Shown: piece after piece, positions 35,651 to 48,328 of the stretch
Layout of the letters: every line of letters begins with the position of its first letter
Position numbering within the stretch: position 1 is the stretch's first letter
Assembly (NCBI GenBank): GCA_029207755.1
Contig: JARCOQ010000005.1
Span: 43,363,621-43,427,620, forward strand
Source of the DNA: Chamaea fasciata
Lineage: Eukaryota; Chordata; Aves; Passeriformes; Sylviidae
Direction of reading: 5' to 3'
DNA length: 64,000 nucleotides
Made by a program: the position numbers and the translations under genes
The notes under the pieces: generated by a model
What the model was told of the DNA's origin: nothing
Database searches by the model: none
Seen by the model: the letters and a program-made list of their open reading frames with translations, nothing else

Positions 35651-37666
35651 TGCTGTCATTTGATGTGTGATCCTGATCTCAGGATCCTCAGCTGTGCCAA
35701 TGTGACTCCTTGAATGATCATACAATAAAATGGACCAGAGAAATTGTCCATTTTAGAATAAAGCTAATCCTCAGATTTGGATTCTTATATTTAAAATGGA
35801 CCATTAAAGAGAACATTCAGATGAACAACTGAACTAACAGAATAAGGAGGGCAGTAAGATGCAGAAAAAAGAGATCAGGAGGATGATGGGGTAGCAATTT
35901 TTTGATATGGTGCTCCGAAGATGGGTTCAGCAGCAGAGTTACGAGTGCGCTCCCAGAAAGGCAGAAGCATTAATTAGCCTGAGAAGATTTAAATAACAGC
36001 TCCAAATTTCTGTACTATCATCCTAATTACCTCCATAAAAATGTATTGGGGGGGGCTGGAGTATATCATACACTGCTTATCTTGATGAAGACAGTTCAGA
36101 AGCTTGCTGGGCTATTGAGCAAGCAAGGAGTCAACTCTGTAACCCGATGACTCAAGCACTTGTCAGTAGGAAGGGCATCCACCTCTCAAGGATTTGAAAT
36201 GCATTTCACACTAAACTGTATGGGACAGAAGCAATTACTGGTCTTGATGAGTTAAAAGGTATTTGATCTGTGAAATTCAATGATGTATTCGTCTTATTGC
36301 CATGTAAAATATTTAGACACCCAGTAATGGTAGAATTTAAAAGTCACCCTTATTTCAGCATCTCCTCTTGGCCAAGTCTGATAGCTCTCAATCTGGCAGA
36401 CTGACTGCTGTGATCCTCTGACAAGTCCCACGTGCTTCCCCAGCTTAGGAGGACAGTTTAGATTTACCACTGGCTGCAGATTCCAGTCTCAGTGGGTATG
36501 CTTCTAAAATTAGGCATTGTAATGCTAAGCAACACAGTATATAAACCACCTTGTGAAAGTACCTAAATGCTCAGAGGGTTTTAGTAGTGGGAAAAATGAG
36601 AGACTAGATAATCAGATTTTTACTCTCTATTGCTTCTAATATGTTGCCTGAATTCTCTCTTCAGATACAAATAACTGATACAGTTAAAACAAAATTTTTA
36701 TAAATTCTAAGTGAAAGGTCTAAAAGGCTTCTTTTTCTGATAAATAAATATAAGGGAAAATGCTTGATGTGAGGATAAATACTTGACTTTCTGAGGTTGG
36801 AAAAATCCCCTATGTCTGAGTCATGTTTCTGGTAGAAGTTTGCCACAACACGGCAAATTTGCAAGAGTCAAACAGTGTGGAATTTTCCATAAACTGGTGC
36901 CACCATAGTGTGCACTGTTCAAAGTTCAGTTTATAAACATTTAGGGAAAAAAACCACAAAAACCAGAAGTCTGTAATTTTTGGCAAAGTAGAAAACTAGA
37001 TTTTCGGTCATGGGTTATTATCTTCTGAGGCTATTCTTTTAACCTTATGGGAGCTGATTCACACAGATTTAAAAGAAAGCAGAACTTTATTATTATCATT
37101 AGTAACATAGGAAAAATATCAGACAAATAATGAAAGTTTCATACATTAAGGGGTTGTCCCAGCATGTATATAAATCACAGTGATGACAACAGGGTAGTAA
37201 TTTTTTTTTTCCTTAATTATTTAGGTCTCTGAAATTCATGAATGTGTTTTCAAAATGGTGATAGACTTGAAATGGGTCATTTATCCTAGGCACACTTGTA
37301 TATAGGCACGTTTCAGTAGTAGGGAAAAGGGTTTCAAAGAGTCTTCTGCTTCCCCAACCTGCTCCTCCAAGGCAGCAACACCTGTCCCAGCAACAGTGGT
37401 GCTTGTGGGTGCTTGAACTCTAGAAGGAAAGAAAGCTTCATCCCTCGGATGAACAATCTCCAGAAGCCATGTGGTCCTGCATGTTGACAGCTAAACATGA
37501 GAATGGTGTTTTGACAGCAGCAGCTGGACAATGAAACACAAATGATAAGCTCAGACTTGGGTCTAGAGCACTAAAGCAGTAATCCATGTTACTGCATTCA
37601 ATGCATTTTTAGGTCTTGAGTTATCCAGTACAGTGTCAGAGAGTCAGGAGCTTAAACTTAAGTTTG
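35651..37666. other. unique non-coding sequence
   Basis: No gene or named repeat is visible. A G8 run lies at 36048-36055. Open frames are short (up to 67 codons) and unassignable. Confidence 0.6.
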
Positions 37667-38523
37667 GTAGGTGTCCTGGTTTAGAGGAAATCTGTGAGAG
37701 AACCCCTGAATGGGGTTCCTCTGGGAAGCGAACCCAAACGGCCGCTTCCCCCAGCTGGTCCGGGAAAAGAATTTCCTCAGAGAAAAATGGAAAAAAAAAA
37801 ATTATTTAACAAACAAAGTCCCCACAAGCGTAAAGAATGAATAACATGAAACAATAAAACCTTTTGTTGTTCTGAAGTGAGATGGCAAATTCAGAAAGTC
37901 CTTGCCCTGGGTAGCTCAGCTCACTCAGTTTCTAGTCTATCAGTCTCTCCGGAGGTCCAGGCCCCAGTGGGCCGCAGGTGCCAGCTCCCAGTGCTCCTCT
38001 GGGTTTTCAGTCTGGAGCAGGTTTAAGCAGTTCAGAGAAAAAGAGAAAAAAACAGTCCAGAGAGCTTCTCTGCCTCAGCTAGCTAAACTAACTAAGAGCA
38101 AAGCAGATCTCCATGACGCTGCTGTCCATACATCAGACAAGCACAGTCCAGGAACGGAAAAGTCGTGAATGCTCTTTTCAAAACAAACTCTGCACATCTT
38201 TCTCGTCCTTCACTCTTAGAACTGGTCTCACTGCAGTGATTCTCTCTCTCTCTAGGATCCTACTTCATGAGTCACTGGTTCATGCTCCTCAAGGTTGTTC
38301 CTCCATGATGATCCTCCTCTTGCCAGCTAACCCCCTCTTTTATCTCACTCATCCTTGTTGGATATAGCTGTTACTCATCAGGGGCAAGGCTCTCTTGGTT
38401 AACTAACACAGCTGTTACTTTTCAGGGGTTACTTAGTCTTAAAGGTACAGAACTTAACATACAGCATAAACGGAACAGAAAATTTGGGATACAAGGATCA
38501 AAAAGTCACCCCAGGACAGCAGG
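37667..38523. mobile_element. solo LTR, 847 bp, with near-perfect 5-bp duplication
   Basis: The element spans 37672-38518. It starts TGTCCTGGTTTAG and ends CACCCCAGGACA, so its outer 8 bases (TGTCCTGG / CCAGGACA) form a perfect inverted repeat as expected for LTR ends. It is flanked by GTAGG (37667-37671) and GCAGG (38519-38523), a 5-bp target duplication with one later substitution. The first 100 bases hold GC-rich, CpG-containing sequence (GCGAACCCAAACGGCCGCTTCC), unlike the flanks. A TATA-like element read on the minus strand (GATAAAAGAGGGGG, plus about 38332-38345) favours minus orientation, while an AATAAA at about 37854 on the plus strand would favour the opposite, so the direction is left open. 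It resembles a common passerine LTR family. No internal retroviral sequence flanks it. Confidence 0.88.
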
Positions 38524-40720
38524 TGAATGTAATTCACTTGTGAAGATGAGCACTACAGACTTTTCAGTATCTACATTTAACAGTTTTAATTGCTAAAACA
38601 AAACTACATTTAATTTGTAGTTGAGTGGGACATGGTACTAGTCAGAGAGAACCATAATTAAGTTAGTAGCAGTTTAAAAACAGACCCTGAATGAACTGTC
38701 CCAAACTTAGTAAGTGTTTGAGACACTGTCTTAATTGTGCTGTTTCCCTTATTTTTACTTTCAAGGCAATTCATAAACAAAACAGATAGATAAGGTCACT
38801 CTACTAGGATGAGAGCATCTGTTATTCGAGGACAAAAGTCTTTTCTGCTGTCTTTTAATTAGAATCAACAGGAGCTTAAAGGCACACATATATATGAGTA
38901 GTATGCTGATTTGAAATAATAATGAGAATTCCATCATTTAAGCCCTGCAAGTTTTTAAATATAACTTCAGATGTAACTTCAAGTAGAAAATTACTTCTCA
39001 ATGTTCAGTGACACACAGAAGAGCAACCAAAAATAGAATAAACGTACTTGTGATTCGCATAAAATTCATACTAAGAAAGAATGTGCTGTGGTTAGAAAGA
39101 TAAAAACGACAATCCAGTGAGAGCAGTGGGAAATAATGTCATTCTTGCATGAATTATTTCTACATGGAGAGACTGGATGTTTTAAAGAAATGCTAAATGT
39201 ACTACTGAATAAGTAGTACATTTTAAATCTGTAGAGTTAAAAAACTGTTGAAATACTGCTGTTTGAGGTCTGAACAAGCATCAAGAAGGCTTTGCCAAAA
39301 TACATATTTACAAAGAGCAGCCAAGGGATTATTTAAGAAAAGGGAACAGAAGCAAATTAGTCATTCCAAATAATTTGCATCCTAAGGGAAATGGAAAATA
39401 AACTCATACAAACACCTGGCATAGTAGTTTTTAAAAATTATGACAATCAAGGTGATATGGGAATATATCAGAGAGTAAAATGTAGTATTGACTCTGTCCC
39501 TAAGATTTTAAGCAAAGACTTCTGTCTATTGATCTCCTATTTTAATCCCTAGTCTTCCATTAGTGTCTATAATGTTCTCATCTGTAACTTTATATATCAT
39601 ATAACAAGGCATCTTCTACCTACAACCAACCGGTCAATCCCAGTATGACATATTTTACAATTAGGATTAATTTGATACTTCAATCTGTCGTTTTTTTTTC
39701 ATATAATTTTAATATTGATTTTTTGATGTTGAATTATAAACACTTTCTCTTGTTTCTTTGTCAGTTTAACAGTTTACCATGCACACAGCATGTATTTCTC
39801 ATTACTACCTGTGGCTCATTCAGTCACATGATAATTCAAACACAGGAGAGACTCAAAGCTGGAGGCACCCAGGGCTCAAATCTGAATCATACTGAGTAGT
39901 CTGGCTCTTGTCCAGTAAAGGACTGAAGCACATATTTGCAGTTTTAGTAATTGATTTTGTGTCAAGAGGTGCATGAAAATAAAGCACATGACTAAGGCTT
40001 TTGCTGATGGAACTCCAGAGTAGTCAGGACCACCTATTTCTGATGATGCCATATGTTTGCTGGCAAAGTTGATTGCAGGAACAGACCTGCTTCTAATACC
40101 AGGTTTTGATTTCATTTTATTCTATTGTAAGTAAGAAACCTCCTTCATAGTTGTTTTGAAGAACACTGTCTGTGATGTAGCACCAATGCACCCTTTCCTT
40201 ACTCCCAGGATGTTGACATTGATGCGAAACCACATATAGCTATACCTTCTACCATCATTCCTTCTCTTTTTCCATTCTGTCCTCCTCTTTTCCTCCAAAG
40301 CTATTATTGATGTAAAAACCCCTCTCTATTCCAGTGAAGTTGCTATTCACTAAGCAAAGAAAAAGATTTACTACTTTAATTTTAAATGCTGTGTCTGAAT
40401 GCTTTCACAGATGAGAAACTGAAATGCTGTAGTGTGTACCTAATAACGTCTCTATAAACTGAGAATCACAAAGACATTTAAAGAAAACAAACCCCATGCC
40501 CACAACTCTAATAGAATACTTGTACTTTTATAACTTAATGAACTTTTCTTGAAGATAGTTTTCTATTCAGACATGTAAAGGAAAAAAATACGCATCCCAT
40601 CCAGGCTGGACATGTTTGTAGAACAACTCATCTTACAAAAGCATGTTTTCCTGTTTTTAGGTGACTAAAAGAAAACAAGAAGAATAAGAATCATTTTAAT
40701 TAAGAAATATCAACTCCATT
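38524..40720. other. unique AT-rich non-coding sequence
   Basis: No gene or recognised repeat between the solo LTR and the pentanucleotide array. Open frames reach about 84 codons and resemble nothing I know. Confidence 0.6.
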
Positions 40721-41125
40721 CTCTTCTCTTCTCTTCTCTTCTCTTCTCTTCTCTTCTCTTCTCTTCTCTTCTCTTCTCTTCTCTTCTCTTCTCTCCTCTC
40801 CTCTCCTCTCCTCTCCTCTCCTCTCTCCTCTCCTCTCCTCTCCTCTCCTCTCCTCTCCTCTCCTCTCCTCTCCTCTCCTCTCCTCTCCTCTCCTCTCCTC
40901 TCCTCTCCTCTCCTCTCCTCTCCTCTCCTCTCCTCTCCTCCTCCTCTCCTCTCCTCTCCTCTCCTCTCCTCTCCTCTCCTCTCCTTCTTCTTCTCTTCTC
41001 TTCTCTTCTCTTCTCTTCTCTTCTCTTCTCTTCTCTTCTCTTCTCTTCTCTTCTCTTCTCTTCTCTTCTCTTCTCTTCTCTTCTCTTCTCTTCTCTTCTC
41101 TTCTCTTCTCTTCTCTTCTCTTCTC
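40721..41125. repeat. compound pentanucleotide array (CTCTT)n-(CTCTC)n-(TTCTC)n
   Basis: About 405 bp in which the plus strand is entirely pyrimidine. It has three zones: 14 perfect CTCTT units (40721-40790), about 200 bp of CTCTC units (40791-40990), and 27 perfect TTCTC units (40991-41125). Small phase breaks occur near 40821-40826 and 40937-40943, and TTC trinucleotides sit at 40984-40993. Because the same T-containing pentamer flanks a C-richer core, the array has mirror-like symmetry, a property associated with intramolecular triplex (H-DNA) formation. The minus strand gives an open frame of Glu-Glu-Lys-Arg-Arg repeats, which is an artefact. A short TTTTCTCT degenerate end follows to about 41133. 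Confidence 0.97.
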
Positions 41126-41247
41126 TTTTCTCTATGTATGCCATGGTGTCCCTAGCCTGTTGTGGTGTAGATGACATCAACAGAGGCTATTAGCTACCCA
41201 AAATATCTTGACAAAAAGTTTTTGCCTTCCCTACAATGCTTGAAATG

Positions 41248-41249
<2 letters not shown>

Positions 41250-41292
<43 letters not shown>
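41250..41292. repeat. homopolymer T43
   Basis: An uninterrupted run of 43 T on the plus strand, about 120 bp beyond the pentanucleotide array and with the same pyrimidine strand. It could be the complement of a retrocopy A-tail, but the sequence beyond it (41293-41500) contains no recognised coding remnant in minus orientation. The true length is uncertain because such runs are error-prone. Confidence 0.9.
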
Positions 41293-41297
<5 letters not shown>

Positions 41298-43602
41298 GTA
41301 CTCAGAAAGTGGAACAAAATGGAGGGGATTAATAACTGTGAGGTGCAATGGTAAGGAAGCACAAGGTCACTTACCAAAATATATTTGCTGTCCGTCTTGG
41401 GCCTTGCCACAGGAAACCTCACTCAACCCAAAGACTTTCTAAGAGAATGCTCCAACTAGCCACAGAGAAAACTTTCTGAGAAGTGGTTTGTGCTTGCCAT
41501 GCAGCTGTCAGGTGTAAGTAGGCCAACAGGAAGAACAGCCACCATATTTCCATGGGACTTCCCAATATTAAAGAGCCTGGATGGCTCAGAGATGCTATTC
41601 AGTATACGTACACGTTCCTTTATGTGCCATTTGCCTATTATCCTCGTGTCTCACTCCAAAATTTCTACCTCTGTGAAGGACAATGGGAAGGATTTTCACT
41701 AGGCAGAATGAGGAATAATTGGGTAGGGTGCACTGGTAAGAATGGCAGAGAAAGGCTGTGCATAATTTTATCTGGAGATTGAGACAGTTTCCAATCATCC
41801 TGAAGAAAGTGCCAAAAGACCTTAGAGAGGATCCAGACTTTCTCCTCTGAGCTCAAAATACAATTTAGAAGCGTCTTGTCCAACTTTGCTGGTCCTCATT
41901 CTCAAAAAGAATCAATCTATCATGGTGTCATGTGAATGTTGCATATAAAGGGCTCGTCAAATTGTTATATTTGGGATACGGACTCCTTTTCTTTATAGAA
42001 TGTATAATTAAAATGCTCCAAATCAGATATTGCCGACTACCACAAAAACCATGCACTTCTTAATTGTTTTTCTTCTTTGCTTTCTTTTTTTCATTCCTTC
42101 TTGTACTCTTACCCCTTCCATGGAAGGAGTACCACATTCTGGTAGCAGCCAACGGAATAATTCAGTCTGTGTTTGGGACTGCCTTCAGAGGCACTGCACA
42201 TTGCTAAATCAATCATTAGAGTTGAAGCATCCCAGATTTGGTCTAGAACATTCATCATCTTTGACTCTGACCTGTAACAGCATTTAAACATGTGTATGAT
42301 CTTTAGCTTTTACTCACCCTTTTCTGAGTGAGACACTAAGGTACAAATGGTAAAAAGCATTGATGATTAAGCATACACATCACTGTTTTTCTGGGAGAAA
42401 GAAGAAATGCCTTCTCTTAAACTCTTTATATAATAGGCCCCAATCCTGTAGGTTTGCAGCCTGTGCTCTGGCTTTCAGTTGCATTTGTTTCTATATCCAA
42501 ATGCCTTTCAAATTCAGTTCTTCTCTCCAGGCTAAAATGAACACTCATAAGAATACAGTAATTAAACACAATTACAAAGATGTGTATATTCCATGCTGAA
42601 CAACCACAGGCTGCTTTCCAAGAACCTTTTTTTACTTTCCTCATCATCTGTAATTTTCTTGGCTTCTTATTTACGCTCCTCGGCTACCAAACCACTTTTG
42701 TGTGACCCCAGGAAATCCTTTGTAATTTTGTTGCTTTTGCAGACTCCCACTACACTTCTCTGACTAAAGAAAAAAATACAACCCCAGAAGGTGAAAAGAT
42801 TCAGTAATCTGTAGGACCCCAGCTCCCACTGGTTTTGCCAGCTTTTAGTCATGGCAGAATTTATAAAATAGCCCAAGAAGCCAAAAAAAAAAAGAGGTTT
42901 AGTGGAACTGCTCACTGCCCATACTGAGGTATGTCATGGGTTTGTGGGGCTTAATCTTATTAATAAAGGCCACATTTGAGCTGTCAACATTAGGAGATGT
43001 TGGGTTTTAGATCACCTGTGCTTCACAGACCCTAATATTTTCTAAAATATTTTTGAAATATGTCTGTGTTATTTATATAGAAATTAATTGCCAAACCTGA
43101 AAGTCAGTCGAACAATACGGGAAGGATTTTTACAAAAATAATGTTACTTTCATGTCAAATCTTTTAATGCCATCTGGTAGAACGGTTTTCAAAATGCATA
43201 TATTTTGTTATCTTTTGTTATCTAATGCTGTATGTAGCTCTTTTTACCGGTTGTCAAGTGGCATCAAGTACTACATCTTTCAGCAGCCATCCAAAGAGAA
43301 GACATGTTACTAACACTACATGGTATGTACCTATGCAAGCACAGAATGGTCTAAAGCTTGTCAGTCACTTCAGAACCCTGAAAAAGCAGTTATGGTGAAA
43401 AATTTCCACTGCTATTTTTGGAATGAGCAGTTTAGTTTGTGGCTAGAAAGAAGCAGTCTTTATAGCTGTAGTGGACTTTAGATCTTCAACTGTTACAGAG
43501 TTTGGCTTACTTAAGCCAGGTAAAAATGAACCTCTGAGGCATTTGTTCTAAGTCTTCAAATGAGGGATCTCATGATCTGGGGAATGATTTTATTATAGAA
43601 TA

Positions 43603-43630
43603 ATTAAAATATAATAATTTATATTTTAAT
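43603..43630. repeat. AT hairpin, 10-bp perfect arms
   Basis: Arm attaaaatat at 43603-43612 pairs with atattttaat at 43621-43630 across an 8-base loop. It lies in an AT-rich stretch that continues to about 43680. Confidence 0.8.
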
Positions 43631-45717
43631 ATTTATTCTGTATATAGACTATATTATTCATATCATATATTTAAGATAAGGCACTATGAGAAGTAATCTA
43701 GTTTTCTTGTGGACCAAAAATGGCTAATGGATAGACAGACTCCTTCAAAGAGAAATTCAGGGCATTCTGCTGGGTTTCTGGACTGAAACATTCTCTCAAG
43801 GAGCTCTTTTCTCCTCACTGGTTAGACAGGCTGCTCAGAGAGACAGAACAAACAGCAAAATAAGATGTATGAAATTATGTGATGAAACCATTCCCTGCCA
43901 GTCCTAATTCTAATGCATCAAGGCTCAGGAGAATATTGCACATCACAGTGGTGTAAGGGATTAAAAAGGAATAAATGCTCACAGGCATCTATGAACTGTT
44001 CATCAAAAAAATAAAAGTGGAGGGAGAGAAAAGGGAAGAGAAGCACCAGTTGATTCTTCCATCTATTAATGGGAAGTTTGAAATATTTTGTTTGGCAGAG
44101 ATTCAAAAAAATTATTTTTGGGTGATGCTTCTCATGGGCTCATTGTCAGCTGTGGTGGGGTTTTGTGCACTTTTATTTGGTTTTGTTATTGTTTTGGCTT
44201 TTTTTTTCTTTTTAATTACAATGTCATCCTAATTCAACCCCATAAATGCCACTATTTACTAGATCTCAGGACCTCACACTCAGATTTGCTCCAGTGAGGT
44301 CCAAAATGGGAAAAGTAAGTAATAACAGATCATGGCTGTAGAGCATAGCACTGTTTGGGACAGGCTGTCACCCGCTGATCACTGACTGATGTCCAAGTCT
44401 AGAAGCACAGATGTGCATACCAAACATGGTGAGAGAAATCGGAACCAGAAGAGAAAGGAAAAATGAAACAAAAATAAAACACATCAACAATAAAAAGAAG
44501 GAAAACATACTGCATATCCTCTTGGGGAATCAGAAATTCCTATGCTTCTAAGATTACATTAGATTATTAGTTTTTCTGCTTTCTAGAAGTTTTAATACTT
44601 GTCCTAGTCATTTCATGCTGTATAGGAGAGTGAATGGCTGCAGAGTTTGAATACTTGTGCCTGACTTTTTACTGGAGTGCACTGTGACTACTTAAGCCAA
44701 GCATCCTGTGCAATAGCAAGAAATGCTAAAAACTAAATTTAAGATGATACAAATTGCCTCTTGAATATGTTGATAGAGACTGTATGGTAACAGGTAATGC
44801 TAAGATTGCTGAAGCATTTTAGGAAAATGAAAACTGATCTGGAGATACTGGAAAAGAAACCAAATCCATTTACTTATAGGCCTCACTCGGTTATGACAAA
44901 ATATTTAAATCGTAATTCTAAAGGGAAATTTCCAGAAAAGCTTCTCAGCAAAAGCAAGAACTGAAGTGTTGTCTCCAGCTTTGAATCACTAAGAACTTTG
45001 TCTCTTCTGCTCACATCATGTGAATCCAGCAAAATCTTTACTGAAACCATAAAGATTTTCTCAGTAGGAATAAAAGTAGCTCTTTACTTCAGCTGTTTTT
45101 GTAGATACTCAGACAGACCATTATTTCCTTAGTCTTCATTTATCATTGATTAATCTTCAAAAAACTCTGCCTGTGAATGACATCAATGAAAGTCATCTCT
45201 AATACATGATCTTATACACATTCATTTAATCTAAATTTATAAGTAGTCCTACTGACTGCAGTGAAATTACCTACACAAGATTGTGAGCATATGTATGTCC
45301 CTATAATAAGGGACTATGTGGAGTATATTTAAAAAAATAAATCAAAAAATTTGGTGTGAATGAAATAATGTCTGAACTTTTATTTCTATCTGGTCAGGAC
45401 CACTGTAATGAAAAGAAAGAAAGAGAAAAGTGTTTTTTGCAGAGATTCTTAGCATAAACATAGCAATCCTATAGAAGTGCAGCAACAGACAATGTCAAAC
45501 TTCCAAAAATAAAAATGTCAAAAAAAAAATCACTTGGCTAAATTTGCTGTACCACATCTTTTCATCAAGAAGGTCTCATAAAAGGTATTAAGAAGCACTA
45601 AGACCTTATATCATTATAGGCAATCAACATATTGATAAATACACCTGACTTCACAAAATGTTTATCTTTAAATAACTTTGCTTTGCTACAAGGCATTACA
45701 CATAGTAGTCAAAATCA

Positions 45718-45782
45718 TGTTGTTTTTGTTTGTTTGTTTGTTTTTCGTGGTGTTTTTTTTTTTTTGGTGGGGGTTGTTTTTC
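45718..45782. repeat. G/T-rich low-complexity tract (GTTT repeats)
   Basis: Contains three or four GTTT units followed by a T12-13 run and a GGTGGGGG string, almost without A or C. It is of the same type as the tracts near 18241 and 29590. Confidence 0.75.
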
Positions 45783-46483
45783 CCTCTTCAGTTAAAAAAA
45801 TCCAAAAGCACAAGTTTCTTGGAACACTCAGCACTGAAAATTACCTTAATTTACTATTAAATGCAGAGAGAATATTTCTTTTACCTTAACAGACACTGAA
45901 GTAGAAAATGACATAAAATTGCAAAAACAAATAGATATTTATACATCATTTGGGGTCAGCTCAGCATTATGATGTTTCCCAAAATTAAAAAGTTGCTCTC
46001 AGGCAATAAATCAGAGTATGAAAAAGAGAATTTTGTGTTAGGTTATACTAAGCAAAATATTTTTTCTATCTTCTCGACAAACTCAAGTACAACAATATGG
46101 AAATCAAAGTATTTTTTGTTAAGAATACAAATGCAAATGCCACGAGGATTTTTCAAAGGCTTCTAAAAAATCACTACTTCAGTTTTTTTTTTCAAACTTT
46201 GAAGAAAAACAAAAAGATTTCATTCACAGCAGAAATAATAAATTTCTCTAAAAACTACTAAAAATTGTAACAGACTCTGATGTGATGGCAGTACATAATA
46301 ACATAGCTAAACAGATAAAAGGTAGCACAGCTAAGTGATAACACTTTTGGAATATGAAATCAAGTATTGAATAAGAATCCTACCTCCTTTGTTCAGCCTT
46401 CAGTCACCTATTTACAATCTATAAGTTGTTTAAAAACAAAGCATCCTTGAGAATTTAGAATACTTTACCACTGCAATTACTAC

Positions 46484-46505
46484 TATTTATTTATTTATTT
46501 ATTTG
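46484..46505. repeat. short (TTTA)n microsatellite
   Basis: About five TTTA units in a row, ending before GGAAAA. An ordinary simple repeat. Confidence 0.8.
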
Positions 46506-48312
46506 GAAAAATAAAAATTACAGTTTTGGAGGTTAAAGTAATAAATAATGAATAAAAAATATAATTGTATTGAAATGTAGCATCTGTAGATTATTGACTC
46601 AGCTGTTGTTTGTGTCTAGTAAATTAGGTAAGAAGAAAAGATAAAATAGCCCTAGTTACGGGTTTTTTGGGTTTGTTTTGTTTTGTATTTTTTATTTTTA
46701 AAACTTAAAATAAGGGTAACATTTTCTGTCTTCTGTTTTGTTTCTCTTGTTCTATTTCATTCCATGGATGCTTGTCTGTGCATTGACACCCATTTTAGGG
46801 CCTTGTAACCCTTTAAAAGTGGGATATCACACTGTAATTTTCTCTTACAAATAAGAATTAATATGCACTTGTGTTTACAGGGGAATGAACAGGCACTGCC
46901 ACTTGCAGTGACAAGGTGTTACCGTTCCGCTGCTTTCTGGTATCTTCCCCCTGGGTGAGGCTGAAGCCCCTCCAGGTTACAATTCTCGGCTAAACCTGCT
47001 ACATGTCTGTCTGCCTGTACATGTCTTGTTTAAAGTATCCATTCTCTAAGCGGTAACTTAGTAAAGACCCGTCTTAAGCACAAAAATTCTTGCTTCAGGG
47101 CATAAGTATTCTATCCCAATGCACATGCATAATCTTACAGCATTATAAAATGAAAAAGCAAAGTAGTAGATTTCAGTCTTTCTTCTTTGAAATATGATAT
47201 AATGTATAATAGAGCAAATAAACCTTTTGATTATGCTCTATTTTCTGCCAAATTAAATATTTTATAACACTTTATAAATTATTACTCCAGTGTAATGGAG
47301 CCTTAAATCCATTATTCTCACATTTCTCTATGCTTTCTGGGCCAACAACCAGAATAAACCTTGTGCTGAATCACTCAAGTGTTGTATAGGTGTTGTCAGG
47401 CATTTTCAGGATGGGACTTCAAGTCAGCCAAAGCTTTGAGTTGAAACTTCAAATTTTGTTTTTGAAGTGAGTGCTAAAAGAACTGAAACTAATGCCATTT
47501 TCACCAGTCCCACTTTTCTCCAGTCTTGCTTTCCAAGCCATTGACTTTCCAGCAGGTTTCATCCGAATCAAATTGTACACAGTTTATTTTGGTTCCTCTA
47601 CAATATTTTCCTCCTTCATCTCAAGATTTAAGTCTCTGCTCTATTTGTCTTTCTCTTCCTGCCAGGCTTGTTTCATGTTTTCTGCTTCATTTAGACAAGG
47701 CAAATGGACTGACTTCTCCGCTGCCAGTCTCTGTACTGGCGACAACTTTAAATAGTTGTATACTCTATTCAGGATATAGGCTATTATCTAACAAATAAAA
47801 GAGTTATACCATCCATCACAGTCTAGACTGAAGTAAATTTTACCTTTTTCCTATGTAAATCTGATACAGACAAATTTTCACACAGAAAATTCAGCCTTCT
47901 ACTCCAAGTCCAACCTCATAAATCTGATCTGTATAAAACTTCCATAATCCTAGGGCAGGTTTTTAAAATCACATCCAGTCCAGTCTCTTAGAAAGAGCGT
48001 TAACTAATCTGAGAAGACAACAAAGGTATAAAACAGAAAATTTGAAATCACTCATTTATGCAATTATAGGGCTTTTAATATCCAGTGAAATTTATTTGCA
48101 AAAGATTATTCTTATGAAAAAAACATTACTAATATTAGCTTGTCTCTTGAAAAGACAACTCTACCTCCTTACCCCCATTATAATATTTTTCAGAACTTGT
48201 CTTATTGCAGTACTTACAACCGCAATCACATTTATACTGTGAAAATTTTTTACACAGTAAGTTTTTTAGCATAAAAAAGATAAAGCAGAAAGTTTTAACT
48301 AGTTATATTTGG

Positions 48313-48328
48313 AAAAAAAAAAAAAAAA
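48313..48328. repeat. homopolymer A16
   Basis: An uninterrupted run of 16 A with no recognised source sequence upstream. Listed as a simple repeat. Confidence 0.85.

Larger units (their letters stand above)
41293..46850. other. unique AT-rich non-coding sequence
   Basis: No recognisable gene. It includes an AT hairpin at 43603-43630, a G/T-rich tract at 45718-45782, a TTTA microsatellite at 46484-46505 and another G/T tract at about 46655-46700. A frame starting with ATG at 42051 encodes a very hydrophobic start, but this follows from T-rich DNA. Confidence 0.6.

Noticed and set aside
37902..38367. Two overlapping plus-strand open frames
   Set aside because: They lie entirely inside the solo LTR and are non-coding LTR sequence kept open by its higher GC content.
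40710..41180. 156-codon minus-strand open frame of Glu-Glu-Lys-Arg-Arg repeats
   Set aside because: It is simply the translation of the pentanucleotide array; 5-bp units without stops stay open in every phase. No flanking coding sequence supports it.
41236..41442. Open frame with poly-phenylalanine
   Set aside because: Produced by the T43 run.
42051..42287. ATG frame with a signal-peptide-like hydrophobic start
   Set aside because: T-rich DNA automatically encodes Phe/Leu-rich peptides. The rest of the frame is unrecognised, and an antisense frame is open as well.
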